Assembly (NCBI GenBank): GCA_015066625.1
Contig: SVOC01000019.1
Location: 1-44,886 of the forward strand
Source: Oscillospiraceae bacterium
GTDB lineage: Bacteria > Bacillota > Clostridia > Oscillospirales > Acutalibacteraceae
Length of the DNA stretch: 44,886 nt
Direction: 5' to 3'
Part shown: positions 31,429 to 39,150 of the stretch, piece by piece
Numbering within the stretch: position 1 is the first letter of the stretch
Layout of the letters: each line of letters opens with the position of its first letter
Notes under the pieces: generated by a model
Database searches by the model: none
What the model was told of the DNA's origin: nothing
Seen by the model: only the letters and a program-made list of their open reading frames with translations
Made by a program: the position numbers and the translations under genes

Positions 31429-31689
31429 TTAACCGTTATTTGTGCCGTTTGCCTGCTGTGCAGCGGCTTTGGCAGCTTTCTTTGCCTCTTTCTTCTGCTT
31501 TCTTTCGGGTGAGCCCAGATTGTTGAGAAGCGTAACGCAAAGAATGATGATACCCATAACAATGAAAATACCTATCATACCCTTACCCATAATAGGCACG
31601 GTCTGAGCAAGATTTTCGGGAGTTACGGCAAATTCATACTGCATTTCTGCAACGGTTGTTGCTACATCTGTAATTACTGTTGTATCCAT
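31429..31689 (-). CDS. oadG: OadG-like small membrane subunit (Na+ decarboxylase gamma)
   Basis: 86 residues: a polar N-terminus, one membrane span (about 33-57, GKGMIGIFIVMGIIILCVTLLNNL) and a Lys/Ala-rich cytosolic tail (ERKQKKEAKKAAKAAAQQ). This is the size and layout of the gamma subunit that ties the carboxyltransferase to the beta subunit. AGGAGGGG precedes the ATG. Its position 16 bases after the beta subunit supports the call; sequence alone would be weak. Confidence 0.72.
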   Translation of the reverse strand: MDTTVITDVATTVAEMQYEFAVTPENLAQTVPIMGKGMIGIFIVMGIIILCVTLLNNLGSPERKQKKEAKKAAKAAAQQANGTNNG

Positions 31690-31705
31690 TTATTTCCCCT
31701 CCTGA

Positions 31706-32848
31706 TTACTTAACAAGTGCGCCTACGAGTGTAAGGATAAGACCGCCGGCGATAACCGAAGCAACCTGACCCGATACGTTAACGCCGATTGAGTGCATAA
31801 GAAGGAAGTTCTGATTATCCTCTGCAAGACCCATCTTATGAACAACTCTTGCCGACATGGGGAACGCGGAAATACCTGCCGCACCGATCATGGGATTAAT
31901 CTTGTTCTTTGTGAAGAGGTTCATAATCTTTGCAATCATAATACCGCCGAAGGTGTCAACAACAAATGCAACAAGACCGAGAGCCATGATAAGGATTGTT
32001 TCAAATCTGAGGAAGTCCTCTGCAACCATCTTTGATGCGATTGTGAAGCCGAGGAAAATTGTGATAAGATTTGCAAGAACATTCTGTGCTGTTTCTGAAA
32101 GTGAATTAAGAACGCCGCATTCTCTGATAAGGTTACCGAACATAAGGAAACCGATAAGTGCCGTTGCATCGGGTGCAACAAGACCAACGATGATTGTAAC
32201 AACGATGGGGAAAAGAATCTTTGTAAGCTTTGAAACCTTCTTGCCTGTATTCTTCATACGGATAAGGCGTTCTTTCTTTGTTGTGCAAAGCTTGATGATG
32301 GGAGGCTGAACAATGGGAACAAGCGCCATATATGAATACGCCGCAACCATAATAGCCGCCGTATAATTTGAGTTAAGCATATTGGCAACGAAGATTGATG
32401 TGGGGCCGTCTGCCGCACCGATAATAGCGATTGAAGCCGCATCTTTGAGCTCGAAGCCGAAAAGTGAAGCAAGACAGAGGGTAAAGAAAATACCGAACTG
32501 TGCCGCAGCACCGAAAATCATAAGCTTGGGGTTTGTAAGCACGGGCTCAAAGTCAATCATTGCACCGATACCGATGAAAAGAATGAGAGGGAAAAGCTCG
32601 TGGCTGTCGATACCGATTTCAAAAAGGAAGTCGATAACGGCTCTTACGCCCGAAACCTCACCTGTTACTGCAGGGTCGGGGATGGGAAGGTTAACAAGGA
32701 TTGCACCGAAGCCCATAGGCAACAGAAGCGTAGGCTCCATTTCTTTTTTGATTGCAAGGAAAATCAGTATGCCGCCGATAATCCACATGATGATCTGTTC
32801 AGGCTGAGTGTTTGCGAGATTGCCGAAAATGTCACTCAAAATACCCAT
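31706..32848 (-). CDS. oadB: Na+-translocating decarboxylase beta subunit
   Basis: 380 residues, about nine to eleven membrane spans. Signature segments: GILIFLAIKKEMEPTLLLPMGFGAILVNLP, FIGIGAMIDFEPVLTNPK, IIGAADGPTSIFVANML, FGNLIRECGVLNSL, and AAGISAFPMSARVVHKMG near the C-terminus. It couples decarboxylation of carboxybiotin to Na+ export (oxaloacetate, methylmalonyl-CoA or glutaconyl-CoA type). AAGGAAGG precedes ATG 32848. No carboxyltransferase or biotin-carrier gene is adjacent, so those partners must be elsewhere and the true substrate is open. Confidence 0.92.
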   Translation of the reverse strand: MGILSDIFGNLANTQPEQIIMWIIGGILIFLAIKKEMEPTLLLPMGFGAILVNLPIPDPAVTGEVSGVRAVIDFLFEIGIDSHELFPLILFIGIGAMIDFEPVLTNPKLMIFGAAAQFGIFFTLCLASLFGFELKDAASIAIIGAADGPTSIFVANMLNSNYTAAIMVAAYSYMALVPIVQPPIIKLCTTKKERLIRMKNTGKKVSKLTKILFPIVVTIIVGLVAPDATALIGFLMFGNLIRECGVLNSLSETAQNVLANLITIFLGFTIASKMVAEDFLRFETILIMALGLVAFVVDTFGGIMIAKIMNLFTKNKINPMIGAAGISAFPMSARVVHKMGLAEDNQNFLLMHSIGVNVSGQVASVIAGGLILTLVGALVK

Positions 32849-32980
32849 TTTACAAATCCTTCCTTTCTTTAAACACATTCTCCGCCATTATAGCGTTTTA
32901 TTTACAGTAAGGATTATAAATCAACAAGCAAAAAAAAGCAAGCAATTTTTAACCTTTTCAAAGTTTTATTATTAAAAAAA

Positions 32981-33006
32981 GACGGCAGACTTATACATCT
33001 GCCGTC
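32981..33006 (-). terminator. intrinsic terminator of PHP-domain gene
   Basis: GACGGCAGA/TCTGCCGTC nine-pair stem followed on the minus strand by TTTTTTT. Confidence 0.85.
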
Positions 33007-33016
33007 ATAACATCTT

Positions 33017-34375
33017 TTAAATAGCTGCTGCAATTTCCATTATGATTGCGTAAATTTTTGTGCCCTTGAAAAATGCTGTCAGTTTTTCAATAAATGAAGG
33101 TTCTTTCGCTGCAAATCCGAGAGGCTCTGAGCCGTCATCAATAACCATAGCCTGAGAAATGCAGATGCCGCCTTCGCCGAAAATCTCGACTCTTACATAC
33201 TGAAAATCTTCCGCACCCTGAATAGTATCAAGGTCAAGGGTAACTGTTCCGTTACCGTTTACGGGCATTCTGCCGCCAACAACCTTACCGTCTGCAATAA
33301 ACTGAACGTACTGAGCATCAGTAACGCTTGCGGTAATCTTGTGACCGTCAACTGTAAGCTTTGAGAACATGGGGTAAGGAAGTCCCTCATTCGCAACGTC
33401 CATATCCTTATCGGGGCCGATTGTGTCGTTTGCTCTCAGTATTCTTGTGATGCCGAAGAACGCACCGCTCTGCATTGTAGCTTTGATATTTTCAACAGTA
33501 TTTTCTTTCATCATAAATATGCTGAATGAGCTGTCAATTGTGCCCGGGTGGTGAGCGTCACTGTTGCTGAAACCGATAACGTTTTTGCCGTAGGGAAGTG
33601 TGTACATCAGGATGTTATCCCAGAGAATTCTGTCATAACCGGTTGTGCCGTTTCTCTCGTTGAAAACTTCCATACCCAGACAGCTGTCATATTTAAGGAT
33701 AAGGTCGCCGAAGAATTTGATATTTGCTTCATCGTTTACTGCATCGGGATTTGAGTTTGTTCCAAGCCAGTCACCGGGATGGTTGATGTATGAGAGTCCG
33801 CCGTGCTCATCAATATATGCAACAGCCTGCTCATAACCCAGCTCATTTTCGGCACCGGGGAAACCGTTACCTTCATTTGCATCAAGGAAATGACCGTTAA
33901 CATGATTCTTTGTAAGAGAAAGATTGTTGAATTCATTTGCACCGAGAACGGGAGTCATTCCGTAGCCTCTGCCGTCATACGTGCCGCTTTTTATCGCTTC
34001 ATAATCTTCTGTTGTGAGATGCTCAAAGGGGTTATCAATAACAAACTGATAAAGGTAAAGGGGATGGAAAAAAGGAGCCTCATCCCAGTCAACGCCGGTA
34101 ATACCGTGATCGGAAACAGCAAGGAAATCATAACCCTGTTTGTAGGATTCCTTAACCATAACTTCCAGAGTATCATCTGCATCGCTGTATGTTGAGTGTG
34201 AATGAAGAGAACCCTTGTATGCGCCCCAGGCGCCTTCGCCGTCCCAGACAACATCTGCGTAGGGTGAAACGATTTTGTAGTCACCTGCCGCACCTGCGGT
34301 AAGACATACAGCGCCAAGCTGCATAATCATAAGTACGGAAAGTGCAATGCTGAGAATTTTTCTGAAGTTTTTCAT
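33017..34375 (-). CDS. secreted PHP-domain metal-dependent phosphoesterase-like protein
   Basis: 452 residues: signal peptide (about 1-29, ends TAGAAG) and a PHP domain from about 50: GSLHSHSTYSDADDTLEVMVKESYKQGYDFLAVSDHG (H58, H60, D64 and the later DH are metal ligands), GLSYINHPGDW, GMEVFNERNG and GFSNSDAHHPG. A beta-rich C-terminal domain follows at 330-430. Exported PHP proteins are less usual than cytosolic ones; the natural substrate is unknown. GGAGG precedes ATG 34375. It lies downstream of the DUF4474 gene but a terminator separates them. Confidence 0.85.
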   Translation of the reverse strand: MKNFRKILSIALSVLMIMQLGAVCLTAGAAGDYKIVSPYADVVWDGEGAWGAYKGSLHSHSTYSDADDTLEVMVKESYKQGYDFLAVSDHGITGVDWDEAPFFHPLYLYQFVIDNPFEHLTTEDYEAIKSGTYDGRGYGMTPVLGANEFNNLSLTKNHVNGHFLDANEGNGFPGAENELGYEQAVAYIDEHGGLSYINHPGDWLGTNSNPDAVNDEANIKFFGDLILKYDSCLGMEVFNERNGTTGYDRILWDNILMYTLPYGKNVIGFSNSDAHHPGTIDSSFSIFMMKENTVENIKATMQSGAFFGITRILRANDTIGPDKDMDVANEGLPYPMFSKLTVDGHKITASVTDAQYVQFIADGKVVGGRMPVNGNGTVTLDLDTIQGAEDFQYVRVEIFGEGGICISQAMVIDDGSEPLGFAAKEPSFIEKLTAFFKGTKIYAIIMEIAAAI

Positions 34376-34447
34376 TTTTCTGCCTCCTTGAAAGAGATTA
34401 CTCCTTAATTTAACCAAAAAACCATGAAAAAGTCAACAAAAAAATAA

Positions 34448-34469
34448 GGCTCCGCAAAAAAACGGAGCC
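34448..34469 (-). terminator. intrinsic terminator of DUF4474 gene
   Basis: GGCTCCG-x-CGGAGCC stem followed on the minus strand by TTATTTTTT. Confidence 0.75.
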
Positions 34470-34478
34470 GTTTGAAGC

Positions 34479-35624
34479 TTAAAGTATTACAGAAACAAGA
34501 AGCACCAGTACAGCAAACCAGCCTACAAAAGGCATAATCAGAGGCCATACAGGCATAAGGCTGAGGGCATACAGTGCACCGAAGTTAACCTTAATGAACA
34601 TTGTGCTTTCAGCTTCGCTGATGTTCTGCCATACAAATCTGATATCGTTGCCGTCAACATAAAATTCATCAAGACCGATATCATCCTTTGAATCTGCAAC
34701 ACCGAAGCCGCATTCTTTAAGACCGTCTGCAACAAGTGCTGTCATTTCCGCATCAACAAAGGTGATTCTGCCTTCAAGGCGAAGCTCATCGGCAGGCTCT
34801 TCCTGACGGAGATGGCCGTTTTTGAAGCCTGTACACCACCAGTATTTATCGTATTCTCTGGTGAATTCACGGGTCCATGTGCCGTTGGCTTCTTCGTGCC
34901 AGAGAGTCATTTCCATATTAAGCCAGTCTTCTTCGGCAGGACAGTTAAAAAATGTCCATTCGCTCATACCGTCATCGGTGTGAGGTCTGTTGTAGATACC
35001 GATTTCACCGCCGTAGAATACCATTCCGTACTGACCCTTCCACATTTGCAGCATCCAGTCCTTGCCTGCATGGGTGAAGAAAACACGGATATAGTCATAT
35101 TCCAGAAGAATGTAGGGCGAAGCAATGTCATAAATCTTGCCGAAGCCGAAGTTATACTGCCAGGCTTCCTTATCGTTTGTGTAATAATAGTCGTCAACAT
35201 AGCTGTACTGATAGCTGAGAATCTGCTGGCCTTCAAGCAGATCTTTAAGGAAGTTGCTGCTTGTTACAACATTAATCATAAATTCGCCGTAAAGCTTTTC
35301 GCCGTCAACCTGTGTTATTGCGGAAATAACCGCCTTACCCGCTTTGACGCCCTTTACAACACCTTTTTCATCAACGGTTGCAACGCTTGTGTCGGATGAT
35401 GCCCACAGAATGTGGGGCTGAGTTTCAACGTTTGTCACCTTTGCGGTTATTTGGATTTTTTTGCCTATTTTAACCGAAAGGCTTTCGCTTGTAAGCACAA
35501 GTGCGTGACCTGTGCCTTCGCCTTCACCTGCACCGTCGGTTGCATAAACCGATGCGGAAAAGCTTGTGAAAAGAAACATAAGAACAAAGAAAATTGCAGT
35601 AATTTTAGTTGCTGTTTTTTTCAT
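34479..35624 (-). CDS. secreted DUF4474 protein with Ig-like domain
   Basis: 381 residues: signal peptide (about 1-28), bacterial Ig-like group 2 domain (about 42-120, LVLTSESLSVKIGKKIQITAKVTN..ILWASSDTSVATVDEKGVVKGVKAGKAVISA), the DUF4474 domain (about 130-330, with VFFTHAGKDWMLQMWKGQYGMVFYGGEIGIYN and WWCTGFKNG), and a hydrophobic C-terminal segment that may anchor it. DUF4474 has no known activity. Of two adjacent ATGs I choose the second because GGAGG is then six bases away rather than three. Confidence 0.85.
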   Translation of the reverse strand: MKKTATKITAIFFVLMFLFTSFSASVYATDGAGEGEGTGHALVLTSESLSVKIGKKIQITAKVTNVETQPHILWASSDTSVATVDEKGVVKGVKAGKAVISAITQVDGEKLYGEFMINVVTSSNFLKDLLEGQQILSYQYSYVDDYYYTNDKEAWQYNFGFGKIYDIASPYILLEYDYIRVFFTHAGKDWMLQMWKGQYGMVFYGGEIGIYNRPHTDDGMSEWTFFNCPAEEDWLNMEMTLWHEEANGTWTREFTREYDKYWWCTGFKNGHLRQEEPADELRLEGRITFVDAEMTALVADGLKECGFGVADSKDDIGLDEFYVDGNDIRFVWQNISEAESTMFIKVNFGALYALSLMPVWPLIMPFVGWFAVLVLLVSVIL

Positions 35625-35760
35625 CATTTACCTCCGAACAAAAAATTTTACACTACATAATATCATATAATATCTGTAAATTCAAGCAACATTTACCCTG
35701 AATGTCTGAATTTAGAGAACAATTAATATTTATGGGTTTACTCACGTGCCGTTTGTATGC

Positions 35761-35766
35761 TATAAT
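35761..35766 (+). promoter_or_regulatory. -10 element of rlmD promoter
   Basis: TATAAT at 35761-35766 with a weak TTTACT-like -35 about 18 bases upstream; CGGAGG and the GTG start follow. Confidence 0.5.
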
Positions 35767-35794
35767 AGCATGATTAATTTTCGGAGGCAATGCC

Positions 35795-37429
35795 GTGGAA
35801 CTCAAAAAAAACGACAGAATAAACCTTAAAATAGAATCCTGTTCCTCAAACGGAAGCGGTGTGGGCAAGCATAACGGAATGGCAATATTCGTGCCCGCAA
35901 CCGCAGTAGGTGACGAAATAACCGCACACATATTAAAGGTAAAGAAAAACTATGCCTTTGCCAAGGTTGAAAGGGTTATCACTCCGTCACCCGACAGAAT
36001 AACCCCTGAATGCCCCGTTTACCTTAAATGCGGCGGCTGTGTATTCTCACATATGACCTATGAGGCAGAGTCGGAGATAAAAGCAACCCACGTAGCGGAA
36101 TGCTTCAGACGCATCGGCGGTGTGTATCCCGAATTTGAACCCGTCATTGCCGCCGAAAGCGATTGCCGTTACCGCAACAAAGCCCAATATCCCGTGGCAT
36201 ACGAAAATGGTGAAATCAGAACAGGGTTTTACTCCCCCCACAGTCACAGAGTCATTCACTGCCCCGACTGCCTTTTACAACCTGCGGAATTTGAAAGCAT
36301 TCTGGATGTGTTTGCCGATTATATAAAGAAAAAGGGCGTTACTGTCTATGACGAAACAAATCACCGCGGCTTGCTTCGTCACATTTACATCAGAAAGGGC
36401 AGTGCAAGCGGCGAAATAATGGTATGCGCCGTCATCAACGGCAAAAGCCTGCCCCACGAAACCGACCTTGTGAATGCGTTGCTCGAAAAAGAAAAATCAA
36501 TCGCAAGCATCATCATAAATTCAAACACCAAGGATACAAATGTTATTCTCGGTGCGGAATGCCGTACCCTTTGGGGTAAAGACAGCATTGAGGATATCCT
36601 CTGCGGTCTTAAATTCAGAATCTCTCCCCTCTCGTTCTATCAGGTCAACCGCAATCAGGCAGAAAAGCTTTACGGCAAGGCGGCTGAATATGCGGCACTG
36701 ACAGGCAGCGAAACCGTGCTTGACCTTTACTGCGGTGCAGGCACAATCGGTCTTTCAATGGCAGATAAGGCAAAAGAAATCATCGGTGTTGAAATCGTAC
36801 CCGAAGCCATTGAAGACGCAAAAATAAATATGAACCTCAACGGAATTAAAAACGCAAGGTTTATCTGCGGCGATGCAGCTGAGGCGGCGAAGGTGCTGAA
36901 ATCCGAAGGCATAAAGCCCGATGTGATTATTCTTGACCCGCCCCGAAAAGGCTGCAGCCCCGAAATGCTTGAAACCGCCGCACAGATGAACCCCGAAAGA
37001 ATAGTTTATGTATCCTGCGACCCTGCAACCCTGGCAAGGGACTGCGGCATACTTCAAGCCCTGGGCTACACCGCACAGAAAGCAACCCCCGTGGATATGT
37101 TTCCCCGTACGGGCCATATAGAGACGGTATGTCTTTTGTCCAAACTTAACACAAAGCATCATATCGAGATAGATCTAGATATGGATGAGCTGGATTTGAC
37201 CGATGCAGAGAAGAAAGCCACCTATCAGGAAATCAAGGATTATGTGCTTGAGAACAGCGGCTTAAAAGTCAGCAGCTTATATATCGCACAGATAAAACAG
37301 AAATGCGGCATCATCGAGCGTGATTGTTATAACAAGCCGAAATCCGAAGATGCGAGACAACCCAAATGTCCATCGAATAAAGAAAAGGCAATCATAGAAG
37401 CGTTGAAGCACTTTGGAATGATTAAATAG
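35795..37429 (+). CDS. rlmD: 23S rRNA (uracil-5-)-methyltransferase RlmD/RumA with C-terminal extension
   Basis: 544 residues. N-terminal TRAM-like domain, iron-sulfur cysteines C73, C79, C82 and C156 (or C159), SAM motif VLDLYCGAGTIGLSMA (308-323), DPPRKGC (381-387) and catalytic C408 in YVSCDPATLARD. It methylates a uracil of 23S rRNA using SAM. The normal protein ends near residue 450; residues 451-544 (37145 onward) are an extra domain of different codon use (IDLDMDELDLTDAEKKATYQEIKDYVL..GLKVSSLYIAQIKQKCG..HFGMIK). The start is GTG with CGGAGG seven bases upstream. The next features downstream are accessory in character. Confidence 0.92.
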   Translation: MELKKNDRINLKIESCSSNGSGVGKHNGMAIFVPATAVGDEITAHILKVKKNYAFAKVERVITPSPDRITPECPVYLKCGGCVFSHMTYEAESEIKATHVAECFRRIGGVYPEFEPVIAAESDCRYRNKAQYPVAYENGEIRTGFYSPHSHRVIHCPDCLLQPAEFESILDVFADYIKKKGVTVYDETNHRGLLRHIYIRKGSASGEIMVCAVINGKSLPHETDLVNALLEKEKSIASIIINSNTKDTNVILGAECRTLWGKDSIEDILCGLKFRISPLSFYQVNRNQAEKLYGKAAEYAALTGSETVLDLYCGAGTIGLSMADKAKEIIGVEIVPEAIEDAKINMNLNGIKNARFICGDAAEAAKVLKSEGIKPDVIILDPPRKGCSPEMLETAAQMNPERIVYVSCDPATLARDCGILQALGYTAQKATPVDMFPRTGHIETVCLLSKLNTKHHIEIDLDMDELDLTDAEKKATYQEIKDYVLENSGLKVSSLYIAQIKQKCGIIERDCYNKPKSEDARQPKCPSNKEKAIIEALKHFGMIK

Positions 37430-37439
37430 AACTGTTTTA

Positions 37440-37473
37440 AACCCTCTGAAAATCAAATGATTTTCAGAGGGTT
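37440..37473 (+). terminator. intrinsic terminator of rlmD
   Basis: Perfect 15-pair stem AACCCTCTGAAAATC/GATTTTCAGAGGGTT followed by TTCT. Confidence 0.8.
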
Positions 37474-37623
37474 TTCTGCAACTTAAAATATTGCCTTTGT
37501 AACGCACAAAATGCAAAATCGGTGATACAGGTCAAACTATACGCACCCTTCAATTACCGCACTCCAAATCCCTTATGTATCAACGGTTTCAGAACCTCTA
37601 TTTTTCTAATTTTCGCACAAAAA
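37474..37623. other. intergenic region, nothing recognised
   Basis: No gene, hairpin or repeat is evident. A 130-codon plus frame overlapping this stretch runs antisense to the DUF2798 gene and has no Shine-Dalgarno. Confidence 0.5.
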
Positions 37624-38208
37624 TTATGCTTCTATCGTCTGTTTTTCTTCTGCCTTTTTACGATTTTTGATATCTTTTGCAAAAATGGTTTTGAATATTG
37701 TTCTTACCGTAGGCTGAATAAAGAAAAGTTGAGTGAAGAATGCAAACGGGAAATTATAGCAAACAAGTTTGAGCCAATCTGCAAGCAAAGTCCAGATATC
37801 AAAACCTGCCTGATAGTTGTAATAAAGAAATGCGGCAATAAAACTCATAACGGGGCACATAATTCCGACCGTTGCACATATGATTGTGGTTTCAAAAAGA
37901 ACGGGATGGGTTGAACGGGGATCAAAGTTCTTGCAGGCAAGCTTGAACGAGAGCGGCGAACCAAGAAGGTTTTCGAGAGTATATGCAAGTACAAACTCGA
38001 TAAGTACAACCGCCCAGATGGGAACGGGTTTTCCGAATATGGGAACACCGCCCATTTTGTTGATTGCAGCGATTACACCTGTCTCGCCCGTAATCTGCAT
38101 AAACATATTACCGTGGATAACATAAAGGCTGTAAAATACGTAGGCGTGAACGGTAATCACAACGGTGATAAACGCAAAAACCATCCTTTGAAATTGATTT
38201 CTCGGCAT
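37624..38208 (-). CDS. DUF2798 family membrane protein
   Basis: 194 residues with four membrane spans: FQRMVFAFITVVITVHAYVFYSLYV (about 6-30), IWAVVLIEFVLAYTLENLLG (64-83), LFETTIICATVGIMCPVMSFIAAFLYY (100-126) and LLADWLKLVCYNFPFAFFTQLFFI (136-160), with a basic C-terminal tail. It looks like two DUF2798 units in tandem (each begins with a PRNQFQRMVFA- or KLVCYNFPFA-type helix). Function is unknown for the family. AAAGGAG precedes ATG 38208. Expression is probably controlled by the hairpin terminator between its promoter and its start. Confidence 0.78.
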   Translation of the reverse strand: MPRNQFQRMVFAFITVVITVHAYVFYSLYVIHGNMFMQITGETGVIAAINKMGGVPIFGKPVPIWAVVLIEFVLAYTLENLLGSPLSFKLACKNFDPRSTHPVLFETTIICATVGIMCPVMSFIAAFLYYNYQAGFDIWTLLADWLKLVCYNFPFAFFTQLFFIQPTVRTIFKTIFAKDIKNRKKAEEKQTIEA

Positions 38209-38236
38209 AATTAATCTCCTTTTCGGCATAAAAAAA

Positions 38237-38298
38237 GACACACCTGCAAATCTGTGTACCGTAATCAGATTTACGCATCAGAAGATGCCACGTGTGTC
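38237..38298 (-). promoter_or_regulatory. three-way-junction terminator in 5' leader (putative attenuator/riboswitch)
   Basis: P1 pairs 38237-38243 with 38292-38298 (GACACAC/GTGTGTC), P2 is 38275-38279 with 38284-38288 (GCATC/GATGC, AGAA loop), and P3 is 38248-38254 with 38266-38272. On the minus strand P1 is followed directly by seven Us (38230-38236) and then the AAAGGAG of the DUF2798 gene. A promoter lies just upstream, so this terminator must be overcome to express the gene. A short frame MAMNDTRGIF with stop begins near 38306 inside the leader but lacks a Shine-Dalgarno. Confidence 0.6.
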
Positions 38299-38324
38299 GT
38301 TCATTGCCATATTTATTTTTATGT

Positions 38325-38354
38325 ATTATATCATACGAATTAAAAAAATTCAAA
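38325..38354 (-). promoter_or_regulatory. sigma-A promoter of DUF2798 gene
   Basis: TTGAAT (38348-38353), exactly 17 bases, TATAAT (38325-38330) on the minus strand. Transcription would start near 38318, giving a leader of about 110 bases. Confidence 0.75.
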
Positions 38355-38385
38355 CATTTTTTGCGTGATTTTTTCTGAAATTTAT

Positions 38386-38393
38386 GCTATAAT
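38386..38393 (+). promoter_or_regulatory. extended -10 promoter for small-gene cluster
   Basis: TGC-TATAAT extended -10 with only a weak -35 upstream. Points right, divergent from the DUF2798 promoter. Confidence 0.5.
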
Positions 38394-38413
38394 TTAATCG
38401 TAACATAGTTACC

Positions 38414-38494
38414 ATGGGAGTGCTTTCAGCGGATATACCGACGGCAGCCGATATTATCCATAAATGGTCGCTCGAACATCTCTCTGCATTATAG
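38414..38494 (+). CDS. possible 26-residue leader peptide
   Basis: ATG at 38414 opens a short frame (begins MGVLSADIPTAADIIHKWS) ending TAG at 38494. It is the first ATG after the promoter but lacks a Shine-Dalgarno. It could be a leader peptide or a chance frame. Confidence 0.25.
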   Translation: MGVLSADIPTAADIIHKWSLEHLSAL

Positions 38495-38540
38495 GTCTGA
38501 TATTTCTGCCGTAATGTATCGTACCAAAGGAGGTGTTACT

Positions 38541-38789
38541 GTGAAGCGTGTAAAAGCCGCTTGCATTCTTCAGACATTGGTTTTTTCTCAGAAACCCGAA
38601 ATGGGATACAGCAAAGAACGTGCATTGAAAATCAATCTTGAAGAAATCGAGCATTACAAGAAAACTCTCGAAAAAGCAAAGACAAGATATCAGATAATTG
38701 ATACTGCCGAGCAGGAAGACGGTTCTGTTGTTGTTCACGTCAGAAAACAATACAACGATAAGACTGATACTTCCGAATATTTCGAGTAA
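38541..38789 (+). CDS. conserved small protein, ICE-type accessory
   Basis: 82 residues, starting at GTG 38541 behind a near-perfect AAAGGAGGTG. Text: VKRVKAACILQTLVFSQK..., then charged helices (INLEEIEHYKKTLEKAKTRYQIID) and a C-terminal beta part (DGSVVVHVRKQYNDKTDTSEYFE). From memory, similar proteins recur in integrative elements of Lachnospiraceae and Ruminococcaceae, without known function. It is co-directional with the next gene; a hairpin (38794-38822) sits between them. An in-frame ATG nine codons earlier lies before the Shine-Dalgarno. Confidence 0.7.
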   Translation: MKRVKAACILQTLVFSQKPEMGYSKERALKINLEEIEHYKKTLEKAKTRYQIIDTAEQEDGSVVVHVRKQYNDKTDTSEYFE

Positions 38790-38844
38790 TGCCGTCAGCC
38801 GTCCGTGTATTGCGGGCGGCTGAAAATTAAAACCGGAGGTAATT

Positions 38845-39096
38845 ATGACTACATTGGATTTTATCAAGAACAAAATGAAAACGCTTTACGAAACCAATCC
38901 CAATATTCATATCAGTATTTCAACTTCACATCCGAGAATATCTGTAAAAAATGATCCCGTTAAAATTACTGGAGTTTACAAAAATGTGTTCCGTGTTGAG
39001 GAATACAGCAGCGGTACACCAAGAAACCACACGCTTCAATATACAGACATATTAACAAAGCAAGTTGTAATAGATGAAATACAATTTAATGTATAA
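38845..39096 (+). CDS. Veg-like small protein, ICE-type accessory
   Basis: 83 residues behind CGGAGG. The pattern LDFIKNKMKTLYETNPNIHISISTSHPRI...VKITGVYKNVFRVEEYSSGTPRNHTLQYTDILTKQVVI follows the layout of the Veg family of Firmicutes (small beta-barrel-like protein; in B. subtilis, Veg influences biofilm and sporulation). Sequence identity is low, so this is an inference from order and the final YTDILT motif. Probably co-transcribed with the preceding 82-residue gene. Confidence 0.7.
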   Translation: MTTLDFIKNKMKTLYETNPNIHISISTSHPRISVKNDPVKITGVYKNVFRVEEYSSGTPRNHTLQYTDILTKQVVIDEIQFNV

Positions 39097-39141
39097 CAAA
39101 ACAGGTGCTTGAGTATAAAATCTCAAAGCACCTGTTTTGTT
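39095..39141. terminator. bidirectional terminator
   Basis: Sixteen-pair stem AACAAAACAGGTGCTT/AAGCACCTGTTTTGTT between the convergent Veg-like gene and NEAT operon. Confidence 0.85.
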
Positions 39142-39150
39142 GTGCGAAGT

